DNA from: DATAEK01 sp036258055
GTDB taxonomy: Bacteria; Acidobacteriota; Vicinamibacteria; Vicinamibacterales; 2-12-FULL-66-21
Length of the DNA: 63,239 nucleotides
Direction: 5' to 3'
NCBI GenBank assembly: GCA_036258055.1
Contig: DATAEK010000316.1
Span: forward strand, 1-63,239
Part shown: positions 8,492 through 19,133 of the stretch, piece after piece
Layout: each line of letters begins with the position of its first letter
Position numbering within the stretch: the first letter of the stretch is position 1
Made by a program: the position numbers and the translations under genes
Notes under the pieces: generated by a model
Databases searched by the model: none
Told to the model about the DNA's origin: nothing
What the model saw: the letters and a program-made list of their open reading frames with translations, nothing else

Positions 8492-9631
8492 ATGACGGTC
8501 ATGGACGTCTCTGAGATCGCGCCGTACGTCCGCCGTCTGACCGCGTTGCGGGACGACCTCGCGACTGCGGCGCTCGATGCGTTCGTCGTCACGCATTCGC
8601 CGAACATCCGCTACCTGACCGGGTTCAGCGGCTCCGCCGGATTGATGGTCGTCACGCCGGACCAGGCGACGCTCATCGTGGATTTCCGGTATGCGGCCGC
8701 CGCGCGCCGGTTGACCGGATCCAATCCAAGCCTGGCTGAAACGCTGGCAGTGAGCGTCGCGGTCAAAGGGCTCGACGAAACGCTGCTCGAAGCGTTGAGG
8801 CCGTGCCGCCGGATCGGCATCGAGAGCGATTCGATGACGGTCGCGCGGTTCAACCGGCTGTCCTCGGCGCTGGCCGATGGAGCACCCACGCCACTGAACA
8901 CGGCGGACCCTTGCCCGATCCTCGTGCCCACCGAGCGGATGGTCGAGACCAGAAGGGCCGTCAAGGATGCGACCGAGATCCGGATTCTGCGGCTGGCCGG
9001 CCGCCTGTTGAAGCAGGTTGCGGCTGAGGTCCCAGATCTCGTCAGGCCCGGCCGGACCGAGCTCGAGATTGCGGCGGACATCGACCTGCTGTTGCGCCGG
9101 GCCGGGTTCGACCGGCCCGCCTTCGAGACGATCGTGGCCTCGGGACCCAACGGGGCCCTCCCGCACGCACGGCCGAGCCGCCGTACGGTTCAGCCGGAAG
9201 ACGGCGTGGTGCTGGACTTTGGTGGCGTCTACGACGGATACTGCGTGGATCTGACCCGGACGGTCGAGCTCGGGCGCGGCCGTCAGGATCTGCGCCCGCT
9301 GTTCGATGCGGTGGCGCAGGCGCAGAGCGCCGCCATCGCGGCGGTCCGGCCCGGCGTCCTTGCCAGCCAGGTGGACGGCGCGGCGCGCGACATGCTCGCC
9401 AGGCACGGTCTGGCTGAGGCGTTTGGTCACGGAACGGGGCACGGGCTGGGTCTGGAAGTGCACGAGGAACCGCGGATTGCCCGCTTCTCCTCGACTCATC
9501 GGGACACAGTGCTCGCGCCCGGCATGGTTTTCACGGTCGAGCCCGGTGCCTACGTGGAAGGACTGGGCGGCGTTCGGATTGAAGACGACGTGCTGGTCAC
9601 CGATGACGGCTGCGAGGTGCTGACGCGCTGA
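8492..9631 (+). CDS. M24B metallopeptidase, Xaa-Pro aminopeptidase/dipeptidase
   Basis: A 379-residue cytosolic aminopeptidase-P-like enzyme that would remove N-terminal residues preceding proline. The N-terminal creatinase-type domain (RYLTGFSGSAGLMVV) is followed by the pita-bread catalytic domain. Metal ligands are visible in order: Asp in LDFGGVYDGYCVDLTRTV (two Asp), His in FGHGTGHGLGLEVHEEP, Glu in FTVEPGAYV and Glu in GVRIEDDVLV. An alternative start is the ATG at 8501. PepP and PepQ types cannot be separated by eye, so no symbol is given. Confidence 0.92.
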   Translation: MTVMDVSEIAPYVRRLTALRDDLATAALDAFVVTHSPNIRYLTGFSGSAGLMVVTPDQATLIVDFRYAAAARRLTGSNPSLAETLAVSVAVKGLDETLLEALRPCRRIGIESDSMTVARFNRLSSALADGAPTPLNTADPCPILVPTERMVETRRAVKDATEIRILRLAGRLLKQVAAEVPDLVRPGRTELEIAADIDLLLRRAGFDRPAFETIVASGPNGALPHARPSRRTVQPEDGVVLDFGGVYDGYCVDLTRTVELGRGRQDLRPLFDAVAQAQSAAIAAVRPGVLASQVDGAARDMLARHGLAEAFGHGTGHGLGLEVHEEPRIARFSSTHRDTVLAPGMVFTVEPGAYVEGLGGVRIEDDVLVTDDGCEVLTR

Positions 9632-9677
9632 CGCCGGGAATCGCGCGTCACCGTGCGCCGGATCGTGTGGAGGCTGA

Positions 9678-10162
<485 letters not shown>

Positions 10163-10163
<1 letters not shown>

Positions 10164-11539
10164 TGTTCAAGAAGATCTTGATCGCCAACCGCGGTGAGAT
10201 TGCACTGCGGATCATCTGCGCCTGCCGCGAGCTGGGGATCAAAACCGTCGCGGTCTATTCAGAGGCAGACGAGAATTCTCTCCACGTCCGGTTCGCCGAC
10301 GAGGACGTCTGCATCGGCCCGGCGCGAAGCGCCGACAGCTATCTGAGTGTCCCGGCGGTCATCAGCGCCGCCGAGATCACCGGCGCCGACGCGATCCACC
10401 CTGGTTACGGGTTCCTCTCCGAGAGCGCCTATCTCGCCGAGGTGTGCGAGGCGTGCCACATCCGCTTCATCGGACCGGCGCCGAACGTCATCCGGTTGCT
10501 CGGTGACAAGGCCCGCGCGCGCCGCGCGATGAAGAAAGCGGGTGTGCCGATCCTGCCCGGCAGCGAGGGCCCGGTCGATTCGGAGGAGAAGGCGCTCAAG
10601 ATCGCCAGGGATCTCGGCTATCCGGTGATCATCAAGGCGGTCGCGGGGGGCGGTGGCCGCGGCATGCGCGTGATTCGCGCACCGGGTGAGCTCGGCAAGT
10701 CGTTGAAGACTGCGCAGCGCGAAGCCGAGGCCGCCTTCGGCGTCGGCGACGTGTATCTCGAGAAGTACGTCGAGAGGCCACGCCACATCGAGTTCCAGGT
10801 GCTCGGCGATCACCATGGCGCGGTCATTCACCTCGGCGAGCGTGAGTGCTCGATTCAGCGCCGGCACCAGAAGCTGATCGAGGAAGCGCCGTCGGTTGCA
10901 CTGACGGAGAAGATGCGGCGGAAGCTGGGCAGCACCGTGGTCGATGCCGCACGTGCCGTTCAATACACCAACGCGGGAACCTTCGAGTTCCTGATGGACG
11001 ACAAGTCCAACTTCTTTTTCCTCGAAGTCAACACGCGGCTCCAGGTCGAGCACCCCGTCACCGAGTTCCTGACGGGTGTGGACATCGTCAAGGAACAGAT
11101 CCGGATCGCGGCCGGTGAACGGCTCTCCTTCAAGCAGGGGGACGTGACCTTCAACGGGCACGCGATCGAGTGCCGCATCACCGCCGAGGATCCCGACACC
11201 TTCGCGCCTTCGCCGGGCGTCATTCATGCGTACAGCGTCCCCGGCGGCCCGGGCGTGCGCGTCGACACATTCGTGCACGCCGAATGCACGGTGCCGCCCT
11301 ACTACGATTCGATGATCGCGAAGATCATCGTCCACGGGCGAGATCGTCAGGAAGCCATCGCGCGGATGCGTCGCACACTCGAGATGACGGTCATCGAGGG
11401 GGTGCGCAACACGATTCCGCTGCACCTGCGTATCCTGAGCGACCCGGATTTCGTGGCCGGACGTATCAGCACGGCCTTCATGGAACGCTTCCTGATGGAG
11501 AAAAAGCCAGCCGACGGCCGCCTGGCCGAAGCCGTGTAA
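10163..11539 (+). CDS. accC: Biotin carboxylase subunit of acetyl-CoA carboxylase
   Basis: A 458-residue ATP-grasp enzyme that carboxylates the biotin of AccB with bicarbonate and ATP. It begins MFKKILIANRGEIALRII, the universal biotin carboxylase opening. The Gly-rich ATP loop KAVAGGGGRGMRVI is near residue 160, ERECSIQRRHQKLIEEAPS near 225, and the catalytic EVNTRLQVEHPVTE near 290. Length is about 10 residues above E. coli AccC. Its start overlaps the accB stop. Confidence 0.97.
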
Positions 11540-11555
11540 CTGGCCCGAGGCCTCC

Positions 11556-12182
11556 ATTCTTTACGCCATCGTCGACGATGCGGCCTGCGCGGCGCGCGGG
11601 CTGGAGCCGGCAGGCGTCGCCGCCGCCTGTCTGCGCGGCGGCGCGCGACTCCTTCAAGTCCGGTGGAAGGGCCCGTCGACCGGGGATTTTCTCGCGCTCC
11701 TCGAAGCCGTCGTGCGCCATTCCCGTTCTTTCCGTTCGGACGTGATCGTCAACGATCGGGCGGACCTCGCGCGCATGGCCGGAGCTGCCGGTGTTCACGT
11801 CGGTCAGGACGATCTCGACGTCGAGTCCGCGCGAACGATCGTTGGGCCGGGTGCGATCGTCGGCGTGTCCACGCACGATCGCCGCCAGATCGATGCGGCG
11901 CTCGATTCGTCGGCGAGCTACGTCGCCGTGGGTCCGGTGTTCGACACGCGCACGAAGGACACGGGCTACGAGGCGCGCGGCCTGGCGTTGATCGAATACG
12001 CTGCGGGTCGGGGCAAGCCGATTGTGGGGATCGGTGGCATCACGCTCGCGCGTGCGAGCGAGGTCATCGCCGCCGGCGCGTCGGCGGTTGCGGTGATCTC
12101 GGACCTGCTCGTGCACGGGGATGTCGAAGCGCGGGTGCGCGCGTTCGTCACGGCCCTGCCAGCCCGTCCGTTCAATGTATAA
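11556..12182 (+). CDS. thiE: Thiamine-phosphate synthase, apparently lacking an ATG/GTG/TTG start
   Basis: The protein matches ThiE, which joins HMP-PP and thiazole phosphate. Motifs in order are ILYAIVDD at the N-terminus, ARLLQVRWKGPS (phosphate-binding Arg/Lys), DVIVNDRADLA, GVHVGQDDL, GVSTHD, YVAVGPVFDTRTK and GIGGITLA. About 208 residues fit the family. The reading frame is open from 11496 (TGA at 11493) but holds no ATG, GTG or TTG until GTG at 11712, which would remove the conserved first strand and the QVRWK motif. The homologous N-terminus begins at ATT 11556 with GAGG 5 nt before it, so I infer an ATT start. A lost start codon or a sequence error is the alternative. Confidence 0.85.
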   Translation: MLYAIVDDAACAARGLEPAGVAAACLRGGARLLQVRWKGPSTGDFLALLEAVVRHSRSFRSDVIVNDRADLARMAGAAGVHVGQDDLDVESARTIVGPGAIVGVSTHDRRQIDAALDSSASYVAVGPVFDTRTKDTGYEARGLALIEYAAGRGKPIVGIGGITLARASEVIAAGASAVAVISDLLVHGDVEARVRAFVTALPARPFNV

Positions 12183-12183
12183 T
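12178..12183 (+). promoter_or_regulatory. candidate -10 box before the permease gene
   Basis: A perfect TATAAT overlaps the thiE stop codon. No good -35 lies 16-18 nt upstream, so the site is supported only by the hexamer and by its place about 120 nt before the permease start. The intervening leader (12190-12301) is GC rich and non-coding. Confidence 0.45.
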
Positions 12184-12301
12184 GCCGCGTTTTTGCCTTG
12201 CCTGAATCAGCGACGGCCGGCCGCCGCCGCAGGACCTCGATCGCATCAGAATGCCGCGCGATGCTGAGGCCCGCTGTGTCCGTCCGCAGCCTGGAGGGTG
12301 A

Positions 12302-14002
<1,701 letters not shown>

Positions 14003-14006
14003 CATC

Positions 14007-15074
14007 GTGACAACCCGGCGGCCCGACCTGGCGGGGGGACGGCTGCCGACCCGGCGCGCCTCGCCCTGGTGGGCCGGGTGGCGGCTGTCAGTTGTCCTGC
14101 TGACGGTGGTGATCGCCGGCGGGACGATCGGCTATACCCTCATCGAGGGCTGGAGTCTCTGGGACTCGCTCTACATGACGGTCATCTCGGTGACGACCGT
14201 CGGGTACCGCGAGGTGGAGCCGCTCTCGAGGGCCGGCCAACTCTTCACGATGATCGTGTTGATGGTCGGCGTCTCGACCGTCCTCTACACGTTCTCGTTC
14301 TTGATGGCGCGGCTGATCGAAGGGGATCTGGCCGCGCGCTGGACCCGCCGCCGCCAGGAACGCATGCTCGACGAGCTCAACCACCATTTCATCCTCTGCG
14401 GCTTCGGACGCATGGGACAGATCATCGCGCAGGAGTTCGCCCGCCAAGCGGTACCGTTCGTGATCATCGAGCGCGATCCCGATCGGATGCAGGACGCGAC
14501 CGATCTCGGGTATCTGGCCGTGGAAGCCGACGCCAGCAGCGAACAGGTTTTGACCCGCGTGCACATCGAACGCGCCCGCGGGTTCATCGCGGCGGTCTCT
14601 ACCGACGCCGAGAACGTCTACGCGGTTTTGACCGCGCGTCTGATGCACCCGACTCTCTTCATCATCGGCCGTGCGGAGACCGACGACGCGAAAGGCAAGC
14701 TCGAGCGAGCTGGCGCGGATCGCGTGCTGTCCCCCTATCAGATCGGCGGGCTCCAGCTTGCTCAGACGGCTCTCCGGCCCGCGGTCGTCGATTTCGTGCA
14801 GCTTGCCACCAGCTCGGAGAACCTCGAGTTGAACATGGAACAGGTGCGGATCGGCGAGTCGAGCGCACTGGCCGATCAGACGATCCTCGCCGCGAATCTG
14901 CGACAGCGTTTCGGTGTCGTCGTTGTCGGGATCCAGCGTGCAGACGGACGGATGGAGTTCAATCCGGCGCCCGACATGGCCATGCATGCGGGAGACTATC
15001 TCGTCGTGCTCGGACGCTCGCAGAGCCTGCGCGAGCTCGAAGCGGCGGCGGCACATCCGGCACCTGCCCGGTGA
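14007..15074 (+). CDS. Single-pore potassium channel with TrkA-N (RCK) domain
   Basis: About 355 residues. Two transmembrane helices (about 20-40 and 78-98) flank a pore helix with the selectivity filter TTVGY. The cytosolic RCK region begins HHFILCGFGRMGQIIAQEF, a Rossmann GxGxxG motif, and ends in a TrkA-C-like domain (about 270-345). This is the Kch/MthK layout, gated by ligand binding to the RCK ring. I chose GTG at 14007, 4 nt after the permease stop; TTG at 13974, inside the permease gene, is the alternative. Confidence 0.92.
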   Translation: MTTRRPDLAGGRLPTRRASPWWAGWRLSVVLLTVVIAGGTIGYTLIEGWSLWDSLYMTVISVTTVGYREVEPLSRAGQLFTMIVLMVGVSTVLYTFSFLMARLIEGDLAARWTRRRQERMLDELNHHFILCGFGRMGQIIAQEFARQAVPFVIIERDPDRMQDATDLGYLAVEADASSEQVLTRVHIERARGFIAAVSTDAENVYAVLTARLMHPTLFIIGRAETDDAKGKLERAGADRVLSPYQIGGLQLAQTALRPAVVDFVQLATSSENLELNMEQVRIGESSALADQTILAANLRQRFGVVVVGIQRADGRMEFNPAPDMAMHAGDYLVVLGRSQSLRELEAAAAHPAPAR

Positions 15075-15078
15075 CGCG

Positions 15079-16008
15079 ATGAGTGCGCGCGTCCTCGACG
15101 GTCAGGCCGTAGCGGCGGCCATTCGCGAGTCCGTTCTGCCCGACGTCCAGCGATTCACGAGCCAGGCGGGCAGGCCCCCTGGACTCGGCATCGTGCTCGT
15201 CGGCGAGGATCCTGCCTCCGAGGTCTATGTCAGGAACAAGGTCAAAGCCGGGACGGAGTCCGGTCTCTGGGTCGATCTGCAGCGCCTGCCGGCGGCGGCG
15301 ACGCTTGACGATCTCCTGGAGCTCGTCCACCGGCTCAACGCCAGCGATCGTCACGACGGTATCCTCGTTCAGTCCCCGCTCCCCGCGGCGATGGGGAAAG
15401 GCGCGTCCCAACACGTCTTCGACACGATCGATCCGGCAAAGGACGTCGATGGCTTCCATCCGATCAACGTCGGGCGGCTGGTGCAGGGACGGGCGCATCT
15501 CCCGCCGTGCACGCCGTCCGGAGTGATCGAGATGCTGGTGCGGAACGAGATCCGCATCGGCGGATCGCGGGCCGTGATCATCGGCCGTAGCGAGATCGTC
15601 GGCAAGCCGATGGCGATGCTGCTGCTTCAACGCGACGCGACGGTGACGATCTGTCATTCCAAGACGGCCGATCTGCCGGGGGTCGCCGCCGGCGGCGACA
15701 TTCTCGTCGCCGCGATCGGACGCCCCGGTTTCGTCACACCTGATTTCGTGAAGCCGGGCGCCGCCGTGATCGACGTGGGCACGACTCCGGTCAGCGATGC
15801 CGCGCTCGTGCGTCGTCTCTTCGGCGAGAGCTCGCCGCGGGTCGCCGCGCTCGAGCGTCGCGGGTCGATCGTCGTCGGCGACGTCCATCCTGCGGTCGCC
15901 GAGAAAGCCGGGGCGCTCTCGCCGGTCCCGGGCGGCGTCGGGCCGCTGACGATCGCGATGCTTCTCAAGAACACCGTGGCCGCCGCAATGGCGCGGCGGC
16001 CTGCGTGA
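15079..16008 (+). CDS. folD: Bifunctional methylenetetrahydrofolate dehydrogenase/cyclohydrolase
   Basis: A 309-residue FolD that interconverts 5,10-methylene-, methenyl- and 10-formyl-THF with NADP. Visible motifs are VGEDPASEVYVRNKVKAG with the catalytic Lys, GILVQSPLP, DVDGFHPINVGRL, PSGVIEML, the NADP loop GRSEIVGKPMAMLL and the C-terminal PVPGGVGPLTIAMLL. The ATG at 15079 lies 4 nt after the channel gene stop. It is slightly longer than E. coli FolD (288) owing to a loop near residue 250. coaE follows after 3 nt. Confidence 0.96.
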   Translation: MSARVLDGQAVAAAIRESVLPDVQRFTSQAGRPPGLGIVLVGEDPASEVYVRNKVKAGTESGLWVDLQRLPAAATLDDLLELVHRLNASDRHDGILVQSPLPAAMGKGASQHVFDTIDPAKDVDGFHPINVGRLVQGRAHLPPCTPSGVIEMLVRNEIRIGGSRAVIIGRSEIVGKPMAMLLLQRDATVTICHSKTADLPGVAAGGDILVAAIGRPGFVTPDFVKPGAAVIDVGTTPVSDAALVRRLFGESSPRVAALERRGSIVVGDVHPAVAEKAGALSPVPGGVGPLTIAMLLKNTVAAAMARRPA

Positions 16009-16011
16009 TCC

Positions 16012-16611
16012 ATGGTTCGCGCCGCGCTCACCGGCGGCATCGCGACCGGAAAGTCGTACTGCCTGTCGCGCTTCGCAGCGCTTGGCGCCGCGGTGATCGA
16101 TGCCGATTTGCTCGCGCGTGACGCCGTCAGCGCGGGATCGCCGGGGCTCGCGCGCGTCGTCGAGCGGTTCGGCCCGGGGGTTTTACATGGCGACGGCGAC
16201 CTCGATCGCTCGGCGCTGGCGCGCATCGTGTTCGCCGATCGCGTCGCGCGGGCGGACCTCGAAGCCATCGTCCATCCCGAAGTCTACCGCCGCGTCAGCG
16301 AGTGGTTCGCCGATCTGCCGGCAGGAACAGCGCTCGCCATCGCCGACATTCCCCTCCTGTTCGAGACCGGTCATCAGCACGACTATGACGTCGTGATCGT
16401 CTGTGCCTGTCGCCCCGCCGAGCAGCTGCGCCGGGCCATGCAGCGCGACGCGCTGTCCGAAGCCGACGCAAGAGCCAGAATCGCGTCGCAGTGGCCGATC
16501 GAAGAAAAGGTCAAACGCGCGCACTACGTGATCCGCACCGACGGACCCTTTGCCGAGACCGATGTGCTGGTCGTGGCGACCTACGCTGAAATCGTCGAAG
16601 GGAAGAAGTAG
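16012..16611 (+). CDS. coaE: Dephospho-CoA kinase
   Basis: A 199-residue P-loop kinase that completes CoA synthesis. The Walker A motif is LTGGIATGKSY (residues 7-17), followed by the CoaE signature VIDADLLARDAV, and later ADIPLLFETG (substrate site) and the LID RDALSEADARARIASQ. Length fits the family. It is the last gene of the plus-strand run and meets the minus-strand gene at 16624 tail to tail. Confidence 0.95.
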   Translation: MVRAALTGGIATGKSYCLSRFAALGAAVIDADLLARDAVSAGSPGLARVVERFGPGVLHGDGDLDRSALARIVFADRVARADLEAIVHPEVYRRVSEWFADLPAGTALAIADIPLLFETGHQHDYDVVIVCACRPAEQLRRAMQRDALSEADARARIASQWPIEEKVKRAHYVIRTDGPFAETDVLVVATYAEIVEGKK

Positions 16612-16623
16612 GCGTTCGCCGGG

Positions 16624-17148
16624 CTAGGCCGGCCGCTGCTTACCGCGATTTTCCACGACGATGATCGCCTGGGTGTGGAAGTGCAGTTTCGGGTTGAGGC
16701 GCCACGTTCTCAGCTGCGTCCGCAGCTTCGAGAGAGCCTGCCGTTGCTCGCGGCCAAGGCTCGGATCGGCCAGTCTGTCGACGACGGCCAGCTCCAGGTC
16801 GCTCATGCCGCGGTCGATGTCCAGCGCCAGGAACGCGCGACTCCCGCTCAGTGGAACGGTATTCACGCCCGGAAGGTCACCGATCACGTCGCGGTTGACG
16901 ACGATAAGTGACCGTCGATCGGCGACCGACACGAGCTCGACGTCAGGCTGGGACCCGTTCCCGCGCCGTCCGGCGCGTTGAGGCGCGTTGTCGAGCAGCG
17001 TCAGGATGGCCCAGCCGAGATCCTGGTGCACCTGGTGGAGCCGCTCGATGGCGTCGTCGGGAAGCGTCAGCGCAACCACGCGGCTGGGACGTCCGAATTT
17101 CGAGGGGCGGCCGCGCCGCTTCCGGGTCCGTGGCGAGCGGGGATTCAT
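16624..17148 (-). CDS. Putative DNA-binding protein with an AT-hook-like N-terminus
   Basis: About 174 residues from ATG at 17148 (ATG at 17160 is an alternative). Residues 1-20 are strongly basic (RTRKRRGRPSKFGRPSRVV), containing RGRP as in AT-hooks. VVALTLPDDAIERLHQVHQD then resembles a ribbon-helix-helix strand and first helix. The C-terminal half has a mixed fold (SLIVVNRDVIGDLPG, LHFHTQAIIVVENRG). I do not know the family. It reads away from the AT-rich gap at 17161-17464 and may regulate itself or the barrel gene there; this is inference. Confidence 0.65.
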   Translation of the reverse strand: MNPRSPRTRKRRGRPSKFGRPSRVVALTLPDDAIERLHQVHQDLGWAILTLLDNAPQRAGRRGNGSQPDVELVSVADRRSLIVVNRDVIGDLPGVNTVPLSGSRAFLALDIDRGMSDLELAVVDRLADPSLGREQRQALSKLRTQLRTWRLNPKLHFHTQAIIVVENRGKQRPA

Positions 17149-17268
17149 AGTAGCTCTCATCGATGATACACGGCCTCATTGCTCGGTCGCGCGGCAGTTT
17201 TGGGAAAATGTGTGATCGATGGCTCCTTCAGATGCCGAATTATTCGCAGTGAGTTGGCCCACCCCTCA

Positions 17269-17277
17269 TTATCCACA
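17269..17277 (+). other. DnaA-box consensus TTATCCACA
   Basis: A perfect 9-mer DnaA box lies in the divergent gap between the minus-strand putative DNA-binding gene and the outer-membrane barrel gene. The surrounding 17161-17464 stretch is the most AT-rich of the window's first 50 kb and contains no gene. A single box fits DnaA-dependent regulation or chance better than an origin. Confidence 0.45.
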
Positions 17278-17337
17278 GGAAAAACGTAATGCGTAAACAT
17301 GCGTATGCGCGCGATTTTTTTTCATTTAATTCGTAGT

Positions 17338-17366
17338 TGATTTCCCCCGCGACTCTTCGTACCATT
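17338..17366 (+). promoter_or_regulatory. candidate sigma70 promoter of the outer-membrane barrel gene
   Basis: TTGATT (17338-17343), 17 nt, TACCAT (17361-17366). Each hexamer matches 4 of 6. It lies 99 nt before the barrel gene start, within the AT-rich gap. Confidence 0.45.
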
Positions 17367-17464
17367 ACCTGTTCACGCCGACAGGACTATCCCAAGATTT
17401 CAGACGGCTGTCGCGCCAGTGTGCGCTGTGCGCGTGCGGCAGCGGAGCGACAAAGGGGGTGCAG

Positions 17465-18202
17465 ATGCGTAGATCGATGAAGAGGATGTTCACCCGTCTC
17501 GCGGGTGTGACGGGCGTTCTGCTGGCGGCCGCTTCCGTCGCCAGCGCGCAGGCTACGACGGAACGGCGCGTGTTTGCGGATTTTGGCGCCGGCGGCCAGG
17601 TCTCGACCCGGACGTTCAGTGCGAGCAGCGCGTTCACGGTTTTCAATGAAGCTGGTCTCGTCGCCACCAACCAGGCCACGGGCCGAGGGTTTGTCCTCGA
17701 CGTGAACGGCGGATACCGGATTGGACGGAACATCACTCTCGGCGTAGGCTTGTGGACGGCCCATCCCGATGGCGCCTCGGCGAGCGCGGCGTCCATTCCC
17801 GATCCATTGATCTTCAACCACCCGACGACCCTCACCCTGACGTCGGCGGATCTGAAGCAGACCGACGTGGGCGTGAACTTCCAGATCGGCTGGCGGACGA
17901 TGATCGGCGATCGCATGGACCTGGCCATCGTCGGGGGCCCCACGATCATCCACGTCAAGCAGGATCTCGGCTCGATTGCCGTGACGCCCGGCACGCAAAC
18001 CGGCGTGGCCTCCGTAGTGACCGAGTCAGCGACTACCGCCAAGGCCGGAAACGTGGGCTTCGAGCTGGGCTACCGGATGAGCGATCGCTACGGCATCGGC
18101 GGGTTCGTGCGGTATGCGGGCGGGGAAGTGGATCTGCCGTCCATACCCAATCTGACGGTCGGCGGAGTCCAGGTCGGCGGGCGGATGCGATTCTGGTTCT
18201 AG
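17465..18202 (+). CDS. Small outer-membrane beta-barrel protein
   Basis: A 245-residue exported protein. The signal peptide spans about residues 1-27 and ends SVASAQA. The mature part alternates polar and hydrophobic residues in strand-length pieces (GFVLDVNGGYRIGRNITLGV, VGFELGYRMSDRYGIGGFVR) and ends in a barrel-closing aromatic signature, GGRMRFWF. This is the pattern of an 8-stranded OmpA/OmpW-type barrel. An AAGGGGG Shine-Dalgarno lies 5 nt before the ATG at 17465. The cargo or partner is unknown. Confidence 0.8.
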   Translation: MRRSMKRMFTRLAGVTGVLLAAASVASAQATTERRVFADFGAGGQVSTRTFSASSAFTVFNEAGLVATNQATGRGFVLDVNGGYRIGRNITLGVGLWTAHPDGASASAASIPDPLIFNHPTTLTLTSADLKQTDVGVNFQIGWRTMIGDRMDLAIVGGPTIIHVKQDLGSIAVTPGTQTGVASVVTESATTAKAGNVGFELGYRMSDRYGIGGFVRYAGGEVDLPSIPNLTVGGVQVGGRMRFWF

Positions 18203-18243
18203 CGAGGCTCCGCCTCGGACCGTCGAGGCTCCGCCTCGCTAGA
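18198..18243 (+). repeat. double palindrome at the 3' end of the barrel gene
   Basis: The 15-mer CGAGGCTCCGCCTCG occurs twice (18203-18217 and 18224-18238); each copy is itself a 6-bp hairpin. The outer arms TCTAGCGAGGC (18198-18208) and GCCTCGCTAGA (18233-18243) are also perfect inverted repeats, so one long stem or two tandem stems can form. The TAG stop of the barrel gene lies inside the left arm. No T-run follows, so it is not a classical terminator. Confidence 0.75.
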
Positions 18244-18260
18244 CGGCATTCTTGATAACG

Positions 18261-18276
18261 CCCCGCTGACGCGGGG
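18261..18276 (+). other. GC-rich hairpin between barrel and lipoprotein genes
   Basis: CCCCGC, TGAC and GCGGGG form a 6-bp stem with a 4-nt loop. A second small stem (CGGTC TT GACCG, 18278-18289) and an A-run follow. On the minus strand the T-run would precede the stem, so it is not an obvious terminator in either direction. Confidence 0.5.
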
Positions 18277-18380
18277 ACGGTCTTGACCGAAAAAACCTAA
18301 CTCAACTCGTGGAAGTGTTTCGGGTCAAGACCTCTGGTCGGGTGTGGACTGTAACTCTGACTTTCATCTGGAGATTTGGA

Positions 18381-19133
18381 ATGCGCCGAGGTCTTGTAGG
18401 GATTGGATTGGCATCCATCATTTTGTTGGCGGGCTGCTCCGCCGACACACCAGCGACGCCCACGGTGCCGACGGGCTCGAGCAGTGGAGCGGGTGGCTCA
18501 ACGCTGAAGACGCCGGCGCCGACGCTCGTGTCGCCGGTTACGGGCCAGCGGATCACCGGCAACCAGCCGACGCTCGTGCTGCAGAACGTGTCCGCGCAAT
18601 TCTCGCCGGGAACCCAGGTGTCATACGAGTTCCAGGTGACCACCTTGACCGGCCAGGTGGTGTACAGCCGCACCGTTGCCGGCGGAGCGGCGAACGGTCA
18701 AGGGACCACCTCACACACCGTTGCCTCACCGCTCACATCCAACACCTCGTATCGCTGGAGAGCGCGCGCTGTCGTCGGCAGTGACGTCGGGCCGTTTTCG
18801 AGTGATGCATCCACCACGGCCATGTTCGTGACCAGCTCGCTCGGCCCGTCGTCATCGGTCGAGGAATTCCGGGTCTTCTTCTTCGCGCTCATCGATCAGA
18901 AGGGTGTCGGACCGATTGCGTCGGCGCAGGCGCTTGGAGTCATGGAGCCGGACCTCACGGCCGTCGGCATCATTCTCGAGAAGAGCAGCTCCGGCTCGAT
19001 TCGTGGGCGTCTCTACCTGCCGACCGGCAATCCCAACAACCTGTTCTCGCGAGCGGTGGACATCGGCAGCTTCGGCGGCCCCTGGCAGTGGGTGAACCGG
19101 GGCAGCAGCACGGTCTGCGAAGGAATCTGCTAA
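18381..19133 (+). CDS. FN3-like lipoprotein
   Basis: About 250 residues from ATG 18381, chosen because GGAG precedes it and because it places a clean lipoprotein signal (MRRGLVGIGLASIILLAGC, lipobox LLAGC) at the terminus; an upstream ATG at 18309 would bury it. A Ser/Gly linker leads to an Ig/fibronectin-type domain (TLVSPVTGQRITGNQPTLVL, SNTSYRWRARAVVGSDVGPF). The C-terminal about 75 residues are a separate unknown domain (VEEFRVFFFALIDQKG) ending near two Cys (TVCEGIC). Its TAA overlaps the lapB TAG on the other strand (19130-19133). Confidence 0.8.
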   Translation: MRRGLVGIGLASIILLAGCSADTPATPTVPTGSSSGAGGSTLKTPAPTLVSPVTGQRITGNQPTLVLQNVSAQFSPGTQVSYEFQVTTLTGQVVYSRTVAGGAANGQGTTSHTVASPLTSNTSYRWRARAVVGSDVGPFSSDASTTAMFVTSSLGPSSSVEEFRVFFFALIDQKGVGPIASAQALGVMEPDLTAVGIILEKSSSGSIRGRLYLPTGNPNNLFSRAVDIGSFGGPWQWVNRGSSTVCEGIC

